NCBI GenBank assembly: GCA_949299395.1
Contig: CASGAB010000001.1
Location: forward strand, 91,502 to 155,501
DNA length: 64,000 nt
Origin: an uncultured bacterium
GTDB lineage: Bacteria; Bacillota_I; Bacilli_A; RFN20; CAG-826
Direction of reading: 5' to 3'
Shown: positions 1 through 7,584 of the stretch, piece after piece
How positions within the stretch are numbered: the stretch's first letter is position 1
Layout of the letters: each line of letters starts with the position of its first letter
Made by a program: the position numbers and the translations under genes
Notes under the pieces: generated by a model
Told to the model about the DNA's origin: nothing
Seen by the model: the letters and a program-made list of their open reading frames with translations, nothing else
Database searches by the model: none

Positions 1-308
1 GTACTGAAACAATTGAAAAAGCTAAAACCTGGAAATTATATCTCTATTTAAAGGAAAATAAGTTAGATGAAGCTAAAAACTATTTTGATTCTTTAGATGA
101 TCATTCAAAAGAATATGTTAAAAAAGATAAATCAATGTTAGCGTTAAGAACTTATTCATATTATTTAGGAAAGATAGAAAAATCAGCATCACTATTTGAT
201 GAAGCTGGAGTTAAATATTTAAAAACCAATAAAAGTGAATTAAGTTTATTTAAAGATAAAGACAAAACTTTATTTGAAAATGATGTTAAAGAAATAGGAA
301 CTTTATAA
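1..308 (+). CDS. C-terminal part of a helical (TPR-like) protein, truncated by the window edge
   Basis: An open frame runs from base 3 to a TAA at 306-308 and gives about 101 residues with no start in view. The peptide is almost all helix-forming, rich in Lys, Glu, Tyr and Leu. Its spacing (LYLYLKENKLDEAKNYFDSL, then a second block around SYYLGKIEKSASLFDEA) resembles TPR helix pairs. I cannot name the protein. A hairpin terminator follows the stop within a few bases, so this is the last gene of its transcript. The upstream part lies outside the window. Confidence 0.6.
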   Translation, partial: TETIEKAKTWKLYLYLKENKLDEAKNYFDSLDDHSKEYVKKDKSMLALRTYSYYLGKIEKSASLFDEAGVKYLKTNKSELSLFKDKDKTLFENDVKEIGTL

Positions 309-311
309 AAT

Positions 312-341
312 AAAAACTGTCGATTCATTCGACAGTTTTTT
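312..341. terminator. Intrinsic terminator between convergent genes
   Basis: An 11-bp stem (AAAACTGTCGA / TCGACAGTTTT) with a 5-nt loop is flanked by A-rich and T-rich tracts on its two sides. It can therefore end both the plus-strand TPR-like gene and the minus-strand mscL. Confidence 0.85.
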
Positions 342-360
342 ATTAATTAATTGACTTAAA

Positions 361-1092
361 TTATTTTGCTTCTTCAGTAGTTTCACTACTTGTCTCTGCA
401 GCAGTTTCACTAGTAGTAGCAGTAGGTGCGACACTATTCTTTTTAAGTTCATCTCTAATTTGAACTAATAAGTCGACTTCTGTTAAAACAGGTGCGCCTG
501 GAGCAGGAGGTACTGGTCTTTCTTCTGGATGAGCAAGGTAATATTGTTCTTGAAGTTTAGCTTCAAGTTGTTTGCTCTTATTAGTAAGATAAGCGACTAC
601 TTTGACGATAACAAATAATGTTAATGCAATGATAATAAATGAAATAATAGCGTTAATAAATGCTCCCCAGTTGATAACAGCAGCTTGGTTATAAGCATAT
701 TCTGAACCATAAAGAGTATAGTTTCCAGTAATTGAAGCTTTAACAGTTTCAATAACTGATGGGGTAATTTCTTGTCCAGCATAAGTGTCATTAGCTAATG
801 CTTCAGCTAAAGCTTGTAAATCATCTTTATGGAATGATTGATCTAAGCCTAAGCCTGGATTCATACCAGCTTGAGAAGCAGTGAGTGCAGGTAAAACTGT
901 AATTAATCCAGTTAAACCACCTGGAACACCCCAAGTACAAACAGAGAGTAAAATATTAACTAATGCAGTAACGATTGCGTTGAAAGCGCCACCTATAACA
1001 ACACCAGTTGCCATATCGAGGACATTGCCTCTAGAAACAAAAGCTTTAAAGTCTTTCCATAAACTTGTAGCTTTGTTCTTTGCCTTTGCCAT
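361..1092 (-). CDS. mscL: Large-conductance mechanosensitive channel, enlarged form
   Basis: MscL is a pentameric inner-membrane channel that opens under membrane tension to release solutes after hypo-osmotic shock. The N-terminal amphipathic helix and TM1 are typical (FVSRGNVLDMATGVVIGGAF, residues 18-37). TM2 lies near residues 144-166, and the C-terminal helix carries the usual EVDLLVQIRDELKK. The protein is 243 residues, against about 130-150 for most MscL. The extra length is an extracellular loop of roughly 90 residues (51-140) and a low-complexity Thr/Ser/Glu tail after residue 225. The start is preceded by AAGGAGAAGAA. It stands alone, divergent from the DegV gene. Confidence 0.9.
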   Translation of the reverse strand: MAKAKNKATSLWKDFKAFVSRGNVLDMATGVVIGGAFNAIVTALVNILLSVCTWGVPGGLTGLITVLPALTASQAGMNPGLGLDQSFHKDDLQALAEALANDTYAGQEITPSVIETVKASITGNYTLYGSEYAYNQAAVINWGAFINAIISFIIIALTLFVIVKVVAYLTNKSKQLEAKLQEQYYLAHPEERPVPPAPGAPVLTEVDLLVQIRDELKKNSVAPTATTSETAAETSSETTEEAK

Positions 1093-1320
1093 AATTTCTT
1101 CTCCTTACAATGAATAATGATAAATCATTATTTGTTTAAAAGCCACCTTAAACCTATTTTTTGTTAAAAAAAATAGGGGATAATTTCATTATTTTTGAAA
1201 TAGTAAGAAAAATTATCAACTTTTTGTTTAATTTCGACTCACTGTCTTTTATTTTATTTAAAAATTGAAGGGCATAATTTATAATATTTAATAGCAAAAC
1301 CAAGTAAAAGGATGGTATTT

Positions 1321-2181
1321 ATGAATAAAATAATTATTATGACTGATTCCACCTGTGATTTAGGAGAGGAATTAATAAAAAAACATGATATTAAGGTTGT
1401 TCCTTTACATGTTTCTATTCCTGGAGACGAAAGAGATTATTTAGATGGAGTCAATCTTTTCCCAGATGAAATTTATAAAAGAGTCGAAGAAAGTGGAAAT
1501 ACTCCAAAGACCGGAGCAAGAAATATCGGTGAATTTATCGAAGATTTTAAAAAATATATCGAAGATGGATTTGATGTTATTTATACCGGTATCGGTTCAG
1601 GACTTTCTTCATCATATAGTAATGCAATTTTAGCAGCTCAAGAATTTGAAGAAGGAAGAATTGAAATTGTTGATTCAAATTCATTATCAACTGGTATTGG
1701 TTTATTAGTTTTAAAAATGGCTAAATTCCGTGAAGAAGGTGATGATGTTCATGAAATTGCTAGAAAGGTAAGAGAAATCGTTCCTAATGTTTCATGTAAA
1801 TTCTGTATTGATCAACTTGAATATTTATATAAAGGCGGTAGATGTAGTGGAATGACAAAACTTTTCGCTAACCTTTTATCACTTCATCCAATTGCTAAAA
1901 TGATTGATGGTAAATTAACCGTTTATAAAGTTCCACGTGGAAAATATATTAAAGCTGTTGATATGCAAATCGATGAATTTATGAAAGATTTACCAAATAT
2001 CGATACTTCAAACATTTTCATTACTCATAGTGGTAGAATGGATGGTGTTGAAGAATATATTTATGAAAAAATTAAAGGAGTAGTTGATCCAACCAATATT
2101 CATATTACAAGAGCTGGATCAGTTATTTCTTCTCACTGTGGACCAAAAACTATAGGCTTACTTTATATTTTAAGAAAATAA
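1321..2181 (+). CDS. DegV family fatty-acid-binding protein
   Basis: DegV/FakB-type proteins bind a single fatty acid and, with FakA, allow its phosphorylation for phospholipid synthesis. The N-terminal motif MTDSTCDLGEEL, the GIGSGLSSSYSNA serine loop and the C-terminal ITRAGSVISSHCGPKTIG are characteristic. At about 286 residues it has the family length. I place the start at 1321, nine bases after AAAGGATGG; an upstream ATG at 1312 lies inside that ribosome-binding site. No fakA is in the window, so the exact partner is unknown. Confidence 0.88.
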   Translation: MNKIIIMTDSTCDLGEELIKKHDIKVVPLHVSIPGDERDYLDGVNLFPDEIYKRVEESGNTPKTGARNIGEFIEDFKKYIEDGFDVIYTGIGSGLSSSYSNAILAAQEFEEGRIEIVDSNSLSTGIGLLVLKMAKFREEGDDVHEIARKVREIVPNVSCKFCIDQLEYLYKGGRCSGMTKLFANLLSLHPIAKMIDGKLTVYKVPRGKYIKAVDMQIDEFMKDLPNIDTSNIFITHSGRMDGVEEYIYEKIKGVVDPTNIHITRAGSVISSHCGPKTIGLLYILRK

Positions 2182-2207
2182 AAGGATTTTACTCTTAGTT
2201 AACATAT

Positions 2208-2231
2208 AAGCGGATTAATTTCCGCTTTTTT
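2208..2231 (+). terminator. Intrinsic terminator after DegV gene
   Basis: The stem AAGCGGA / TCCGCTT has a short AT loop and is followed by a T-tract. Confidence 0.8.
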
Positions 2232-2660
2232 ATTGATTCAAAGTCTATTTTTAATGTATAAAAAATTCAGTTAAAGTTTATATATAAGAATGTTATAAAA
2301 AATAAAAATAATCTGTTCCGTTATTTTGGAGAATATAGACAGGAATGAAAAACAATAGAATTATCGTAGAAGACAATAAATGTTTTGTGTGCACTTATTT
2401 TTAGGACGTTAAGCCTTGTACTATTTGGTATTGGTACAATCCTTTTAATTTTTAATTCTTATTGGTTTTATAAACAGTTGGGTTTTTGAATTGGGGGATT
2501 TCTTTTTAAACACAAATTTTTTGCAATAACTTTTTAAAAAATTACTGAATTTAAACTAAATAAGATATGTAAAATTCAGATATTAATTATTGATTTTTTT
2601 TGCTGATTTTTGGACTAATAATGGTAATATTTTTTATTATCTATCTATTTTGAGGCTTTT
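2232..2660. other. AT-rich spacer without an intact gene
   Basis: This stretch of about 430 bases between the DegV terminator and the decayed lipoprotein gene holds no intact ORF of note. The only coding-like trace is a broken small membrane ORF near 2345-2489. No clear RNA structure was seen. Confidence 0.5.
2345..2489 (+). pseudogene. Possible frameshifted small membrane peptide
   Basis: An ATG at 2345 opens 19 codons (starts MKNNRIIVED) and stops at a TAG next to a T-run. In another frame the sequence continues as a plausible membrane segment (TLSLVLFGIGTILLIFNSYW) up to the TGA at 2487-2489. A one-base change in the T-run at about 2397-2402 would join the two. It may be a relic or chance, as AT-rich DNA readily encodes hydrophobic runs. 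Confidence 0.2.
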
Positions 2661-3167
2661 ATGAATAAAAGAATACTATTTTCATTTGACTTACTATTAT
2701 TATTAACTATAACCTCTTGTACTAAAGTAGATATTAAATACATGTGTATGAATGATTTTTTAAAAAGAGAGGTTAGTGACGGTCTTTTAAAAGGAGCAAT
2801 AAAGTTTTGGGATAGTCCTACAGGTTTTAATGATGGATACATGCTTTTTGTAAAAAATAATTTAAAAGAAGAGCTCTTCCTTTATTATGATCGTACTTTT
2901 TTAGTCAATAAATTTGGTGGACCATATAAATTGGAACTCTATCCATATGATTTTTCAATTGATGAAATTTGCAATTTTATTTATTAAAACATAAACGATA
3001 TTTCATCTGGATTTGATTTAACAAATAATATGGTTTTTGAATTTAATTACTCATTAGAAGAAATAAATAATAGAAATGTAAGAAAAGAAGATACTGGCTT
3101 TATTTCAATTAATAATTATGAGCTTCATCAATAAGATGGAACTTTAATACTCAAAGAAAATAATTAA
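2661..3167 (+). pseudogene. Decayed lipoprotein gene with two in-frame TAA stops
   Basis: The first 108 codons (2661-2987) encode a lipoprotein precursor: Met-Asn-Lys-Arg, a hydrophobic stretch and the lipobox LTITSC. After the TAA at 2985-2987 the same frame stays open for 48 codons (NINDISSGFDLTNNMVFEF...). It then meets a second TAA at 3132-3134, and runs ten more codons (DGTLILKENN) to a third TAA at 3165-3167. Either internal stop could come from one base change of AAA, GAA or CAA. The continued coding character suggests a pseudogene of about 168 residues. The intact lipoprotein gene at 28037 has a similar size and style. Function is unknown. Confidence 0.6.
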
Positions 3168-3191
3168 AAAATATAACTAAACAAATAGAGA

Positions 3192-3223
3192 AAAAATGCA
3201 CCACTTATATGAGGTGCATTTTT
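3192..3223. terminator. Bidirectional intrinsic terminator
   Basis: The stem AAAAATGCACC / GGTGCATTTTT has a 10-nt loop, with A- and T-tracts on the two sides. It lies between the decayed lipoprotein gene and the convergent tldE. Confidence 0.85.
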
Positions 3224-3243
3224 AATATATTGTTATTAAATTA

Positions 3244-4560
3244 TTAGGAGTTAACAGCAATATTTTTAACTGCAATTGAAGGAACATTTGTACTTGATAA
3301 AGTAAGTTTTGAATCATTTCCTAATGCAAGAACATCGTTAAATAATTTAAATAAGTTTCCAGCAATTGTAATTAAAGTTAATGGACCGGCTTTTTTACCA
3401 TCAACAACATGATATCCTTCACTTTGGAGTGAGAAATCACCGCTTTCAGGATTTAAACCAGCATGTAAACCACTAATATCAGTGATATAAACACCATTTT
3501 TAATCTTAGCAAATAAATCGTCTTGTGATAATTTACCTGGCTTTAAAACTATATTATTAAATGTAATTCCCATTTTTGAACCGTGTCTTGATGCATTTCC
3601 GGTTGAAGAAACACCATCTTTAGCAGCAGTTTCAAGATTATAGAAATATGTTTTTAAAACACCTTTATCAAAAACACGTTTATTTTCGCAAGCAACACCC
3701 TCATCATCAAAATAAGTGAAGAAGCAGTTTTTTGTTAAAGGCTTTTCATCGATTGTAATCTTTTTAGAAAGAACTTGAGTGTTAAGTTTTCCTTCAAAAA
3801 GTGAAGAATGTTTTTGAACTTCTTCAGCACTACAAGAACCTAAAAGTGCATTTAATAATGAAGAAACTACATCTGGAGATAAAACAGCCTTATATTTTTT
3901 ATTTTTAATAGGTGTTCCGTTTAAAAGAGAAATTGCATCACCAACAATTTTTTTAGCAAATGTTTCTACATCAAATTTTGATGGATCGGAATCTAAGAAA
4001 ATATCTCCGCCTGATTTAATTTCGTTTCCTTCTTTTACAACAACACTTCCATAAATATAGAAGTAGTTGTTCTTATTTTTAAGGTTAACACCATAAGAAT
4101 TAACAAAGCTTTCTTCGCTAGAATTTTCGCTATATTGAACCTGAACTTCAGTAACTCTTTTGTCTAAACTTTTTAAAGTATCTTCAACTTTATGTAAAAG
4201 AGCGATTTTATCTTCTACTTTCCATTCTTCTAATGCTTTAGAATAAATATTCTTCTTATGATACTTTTTACTACCTTCAAAAATAATAGGTTTTTCTGCT
4301 TTTTCATTTAGAAGAGCAGCATCTTTAATAGTATTAATTAAGAAATCTGCAGTAGTTGCATCATCTTTTTCAGTGTTTGCAGTACCAATTTTTCCTTTAT
4401 AAATACCACGAGCTAAGATTTTTGATGAAGTTGAAACACTATAAGAATCTAATTCAGAGCGGAATAAAGAGAAAGAGAAGTTAGTATTTTTTGAAACAAC
4501 AATTTCGCTTGCTTCAAATCCTGCTTCTTTAGCAAGATTAATAAATTTTTTAGAATTCAT
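3244..4560 (-). CDS. pmbA: TldE/PmbA-type metalloprotease subunit
   Basis: TldD and TldE form a heteromeric zinc peptidase that trims small peptides such as microcin precursors and unfolded peptides. In known pairs TldE lacks the zinc motif and shapes the chamber. This 438-residue protein has no HExxxH and carries family features such as LSPDVVSSLLNALLGSCSAE and the glycine-rich TDISGLHAGLNPESGDFSLQ near the C-terminus. I choose the ATG at 4560, not the longer frame from 4620. It is preceded by GGAGG and overlaps the end of tldD by 11 bases, which implies translational coupling. Confidence 0.92.
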   Translation of the reverse strand: MNSKKFINLAKEAGFEASEIVVSKNTNFSFSLFRSELDSYSVSTSSKILARGIYKGKIGTANTEKDDATTADFLINTIKDAALLNEKAEKPIIFEGSKKYHKKNIYSKALEEWKVEDKIALLHKVEDTLKSLDKRVTEVQVQYSENSSEESFVNSYGVNLKNKNNYFYIYGSVVVKEGNEIKSGGDIFLDSDPSKFDVETFAKKIVGDAISLLNGTPIKNKKYKAVLSPDVVSSLLNALLGSCSAEEVQKHSSLFEGKLNTQVLSKKITIDEKPLTKNCFFTYFDDEGVACENKRVFDKGVLKTYFYNLETAAKDGVSSTGNASRHGSKMGITFNNIVLKPGKLSQDDLFAKIKNGVYITDISGLHAGLNPESGDFSLQSEGYHVVDGKKAGPLTLITIAGNLFKLFNDVLALGNDSKLTLSSTNVPSIAVKNIAVNS

Positions 4561-5956
4561 TGATTGAACCTCCTCTTCCACCGACAACAATTTCATCAAC
4601 TCTAATAGTTGGTTGACCAACGTTTACTGGAATAGAACCAGATGCAGATCCACACATACCTTGACCGAAACCAGCATCATTACCAACCATATCAATATGT
4701 TTTAAAATATCACGAGCATTACCGACTAAAGTAGCACCTCTAACTGGTTCTAAGATCTTACCATCTTTAATAATATAAGCTTCGCTACATCCAAAGTTGA
4801 AATCACCAGTCGCTGGATTAACGCTACCACCGCCGAAACTAACTGCATAAAGTCCGAGTTTTGTGTTTTTAATGATGTCTTCTGGATTTGAATCGCCTGG
4901 AGCAATATAGGTATTAGACATTCTTGATGTTGGTTCAAATTTATAAGATTGTCTACGGCAAGCGCCGTTTCCTTTTTCACCCATTCTACGACCATTGAAA
5001 TTATCAACTAAATATCCTGTTAAGATACCGTTTTTAATTAATTCGTTCTTTTGTGGAACGTTTCCTTCATCATCTAAAGAGTTTGAACCCCATTCATTTG
5101 CTAATGAACCATCATCATAAGCACTAACAATTGGGTTAGCGATTTGTTGACCTTTCATACCTGAGAAGACTGAAAGTCCTTTAGCAACGGAGGTTGCTTC
5201 GAGTTGGTGACCACAAGCTTCGTGGAAAATAACACCACCCCATCCATTTCCAATAACAACAGGGAATTTTCCTGCTGGACATTCTTTTGCGCCTAACATT
5301 AAGATGAGTTTTTCGGCATGTTCTTTTGCTAATGAATCAATATTTAATGTTTTTGTAAAGAATTCCCAACCAGCTTGAGTACCTGGACCATCAAATCTAG
5401 TTTCAAGTTTACCATTTTCAGTTGCAACACTACTTAAAGCAAGTCTTCCATAGTCTCTAACTGTGTTCCACATTTTACCTTCACTATTAAAAATAGTTAC
5501 TTCGTTGTGGTTAATTAAGAAACTTGTAATAACTCTCATAATTCGTTTATCGTGAGAACTAATAATATCCGAAGCATGTCTTAAATAATCGATAATTTCT
5601 TTATTTGTTAATTCAGAGAAAGGTTTTTCTACCTTATGAATATTTTTTACCCTAATCTTTTTTAAAGTTGCTAATGGTTGAACAAGTCTATCAAAATCAA
5701 AAGACGCTTTTAATGAATCGACAAGTTTAAATAAACCTTTTTTAGTTAAATCGTTTGTATAACCATAAACACTTCTGTTTTCTCTTAATAATCTGATACC
5801 TACACCGTTAACGACGTTGCTTCCAACACCTTCAACTTTACTATTTTCAAGGGTAATTGATCTTGAAAGTGTGTCTTCATAATAAATTTCAGCAAAATCG
5901 GCACCAGTAGAAGTAGCTTTATTTAAGATTTCGACAGCTAATTTCTTACTAATCAT
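4550..5956 (-). CDS. tldD: TldD zinc metalloprotease
   Basis: This is the catalytic subunit of the TldD/TldE peptidase. The zinc motif HEACGH (HExxxH) sits in GVIFHEACGHQLEAT around residue 245. Downstream are the conserved PTSRMSNTYIAPG and YAVSFGGGSVNPATGDFNF blocks. At 468 residues it has the family length. GGAGG lies ten bases before the ATG. It is the first gene of a two-gene operon with tldE and has no peptide-precursor gene next to it. Housekeeping peptide turnover is therefore more likely than maturation of a bacteriocin, though the target cannot be read from sequence. Confidence 0.95.
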   Translation of the reverse strand: MISKKLAVEILNKATSTGADFAEIYYEDTLSRSITLENSKVEGVGSNVVNGVGIRLLRENRSVYGYTNDLTKKGLFKLVDSLKASFDFDRLVQPLATLKKIRVKNIHKVEKPFSELTNKEIIDYLRHASDIISSHDKRIMRVITSFLINHNEVTIFNSEGKMWNTVRDYGRLALSSVATENGKLETRFDGPGTQAGWEFFTKTLNIDSLAKEHAEKLILMLGAKECPAGKFPVVIGNGWGGVIFHEACGHQLEATSVAKGLSVFSGMKGQQIANPIVSAYDDGSLANEWGSNSLDDEGNVPQKNELIKNGILTGYLVDNFNGRRMGEKGNGACRRQSYKFEPTSRMSNTYIAPGDSNPEDIIKNTKLGLYAVSFGGGSVNPATGDFNFGCSEAYIIKDGKILEPVRGATLVGNARDILKHIDMVGNDAGFGQGMCGSASGSIPVNVGQPTIRVDEIVVGGRGGSINEF

Positions 5957-6190
5957 GTCTATTTTCCTCCACTAATACTTAAAATGATAAATGAAGGTTA
6001 ATTTTTGTAAAGTAAAAAACACCAATTTATTGTAAAGTTTTCTTTATATTTTGCGATTTTCGATAATTTTTAAGCAACTTTTTAATAAAAAAAATAAATT
6101 TTGGACTTTCGATCCTCTTTTTTAATTCTTTAAGATTTTTATAATTTATTTACTTAACAAACACGTTAAAAATATTAAAATATTAACGGT

Positions 6191-7150
6191 ATGAATAAGA
6201 ACGAATTATTAAATGTTTTAAAAGAATTTAGAGATAGCAAAGACAACGTTATTTTAATTGATGGAAAATGGGGTAGTGGTAAAACCTATTTATTAAATGA
6301 ATTTATTAAAGATTTTAAAACATGCCCAGTTTATTATGTTTCACTTTTAGGAAAAAGAAATATTGATGATATTAATACTTCTTTATATATGGAAGTCCAT
6401 AAAGATCAAATCATTCAAAATGTTGTTCCAGTCGCTGTTTCTCCTTTTAATGATGAACCATCTTTAGATTATATTTTAAAACTTAACTCAAAATCTAAAT
6501 ATTTAGTTATTTTAGATGACTTAGAAAGATATGGTTCAACTCATTATGATGAATTTTTATCTTATGTTTGTGCTTTAGTATTAAAAGGATCTAAAGTTAT
6601 CGTTGTTTCTAATCTTTCTTATTTAGGAGCTGGAGAAAAATATAACTTTGAAATGTATAAAGAAAAAATCTTTGATCATGTTTATAAAGCCGATTTATTC
6701 TCAACTTCATTACTTGAAAGAAAATTAGGAAAATATTTTGAAGCTTTTGACGAATCATTAATTTCTTTATTTAACGATAATATTAGAATCGTTGATAAAA
6801 CCGCTGAATTTTTAGAAATTATTGATAATTCTTTATCATCTTTATTCCCTAAAGATAATGAATTAAAATCATTAATTTTCTACTCTTTAATATTTTTAAC
6901 AACTTTCTATAACGAAATCCCTCTTTCTTATCCAAAATTACAATTAAAAGGAAAAGAAGAAGAAAGAAAATATATTTTTTCTAAATGTGAAAATGAAGAA
7001 GATGCTTGGGAAATCTTTAAAGATTATGAATTCTCTTTAAATATTGTTTCAAATTATAAAAAAGATAACCCATTAGACTTAGTTATTGGTATTTATTTCT
7101 TATATATTTATGGAAAAGCCGATTATCTAGTTTCTTACTATCAAAAATAG
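6191..7150 (+). CDS. KAP-like P-loop NTPase of unknown function
   Basis: The Walker A motif is IDGKWGSGKTYLLNEF at residues 24-39, and the Walker B is YLVILDDLERYG near residue 112. The Trp before the P-loop and the DDLER motif are typical of KAP-family NTPases and some AAA-like STAND proteins. The C-terminal half is helical with no recognised domain and no clear membrane segments. It is a single gene between tldD (divergent) and rpmE, with no Shine-Dalgarno before its ATG. KAP proteins occur both in membrane organisation and in phage defence. Nothing here decides between these. Confidence 0.6.
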   Translation: MNKNELLNVLKEFRDSKDNVILIDGKWGSGKTYLLNEFIKDFKTCPVYYVSLLGKRNIDDINTSLYMEVHKDQIIQNVVPVAVSPFNDEPSLDYILKLNSKSKYLVILDDLERYGSTHYDEFLSYVCALVLKGSKVIVVSNLSYLGAGEKYNFEMYKEKIFDHVYKADLFSTSLLERKLGKYFEAFDESLISLFNDNIRIVDKTAEFLEIIDNSLSSLFPKDNELKSLIFYSLIFLTTFYNEIPLSYPKLQLKGKEEERKYIFSKCENEEDAWEIFKDYEFSLNIVSNYKKDNPLDLVIGIYFLYIYGKADYLVSYYQK

Positions 7151-7171
7151 ATAATTTTCCTACATTTAATC

Positions 7172-7200
7172 TTGATATTTATAAGATATTTACATATAAT
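7172..7200 (+). promoter_or_regulatory. Sigma-A promoter of rpmE
   Basis: TTGATA at 7172-7177 and TATAAT at 7195-7200 are separated by 17 bases. The predicted start is near 7207, which gives a leader of about 53 nt. Confidence 0.8.
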
Positions 7201-7215
7201 CTTGCTACATGCTTT

Positions 7216-7243
7216 CTTTGAACTCAATTTAAAATGTTCAAGG
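7216..7243 (+). promoter_or_regulatory. Hairpin in the rpmE leader, possible L31 autoregulatory element
   Basis: CTTTGAAC (7216-7223) pairs with GTTCAAGG (7236-7243), eight pairs with one G-U. It lies just before the GGAAGGAG ribosome-binding site. Ribosomal-protein leaders often regulate their own gene, and L31 leaders have been proposed in Firmicutes. I infer rather than recognise this one. Confidence 0.4.
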
Positions 7244-7259
7244 CGGAAGGAGTAAAGAT

Positions 7260-7466
7260 ATGAAAGAAGGAATTCATCCAAAATACCAAAAATGCCAAGT
7301 TACTTGCGTTTCTTGCGGTGCAACATTTGAAACTGAATCAACAACAAAAGAAATCAGAGTTGATACATGTTCAAATTGCCACCCATTCTATACAGGTAAA
7401 CAAAGATTTGTTCAAGCAGATGGTAGAGTTGATAAATTCAACAAAAAATACGGATTTAAAAAATAG
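7260..7466 (+). CDS. rpmE: 50S ribosomal protein L31, zinc-binding form
   Basis: L31 bridges the large and small ribosomal subunits. The 68-residue protein is full length. It keeps the zinc ligands of the C+ form: Cys in CQVTCVSCG and in [12 protein letters not shown]. The final KYGFKK matches family ends. GGAAGGAG lies before the ATG. It has its own promoter and terminator, so it is monocistronic. The zinc form suggests that a zinc-independent paralogue, if any, is elsewhere. Confidence 0.95.
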   Translation: MKEGIHPKYQKCQVTCVSCGATFETESTTKEIRVDTCSNCHPFYTGKQRFVQADGRVDKFNKKYGFKK

Positions 7467-7482
7467 TTTAAATTTAAAAATT

Positions 7483-7509
7483 AAAAGCCACAGCATTGTG
7501 GCTTTTTTT
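7483..7509 (+). terminator. Intrinsic terminator after rpmE
   Basis: AAAAGCCAC pairs with GTGGCTTTT around a short loop and is followed by a T-tract. Confidence 0.85.
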
Positions 7510-7584
7510 CTTAGTTTTTTAAGTATTAAAAATAAGTAAAAAATGATATATTAATTGTTGGTTTTGAAAGAGAGAAAATAGCTT

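Noticed and set aside
881..1117. Plus-strand ORF antisense to mscL
   Set aside because: It is a shadow of the strongly supported mscL coding frame, with no ribosome-binding site and no recognisable motif.
1153..1177. CCTATTTTTT/AAAAAATAGG hairpin upstream of mscL
   Set aside because: A ten-pair stem made almost wholly of A-T pairs in very AT-rich DNA; it could be chance and has no clear role.
2661..3167. Stop-codon read-through in the lipoprotein gene
   Set aside because: Both stops are TAA, which is rarely read through, and there is no special context. Decay is simpler.
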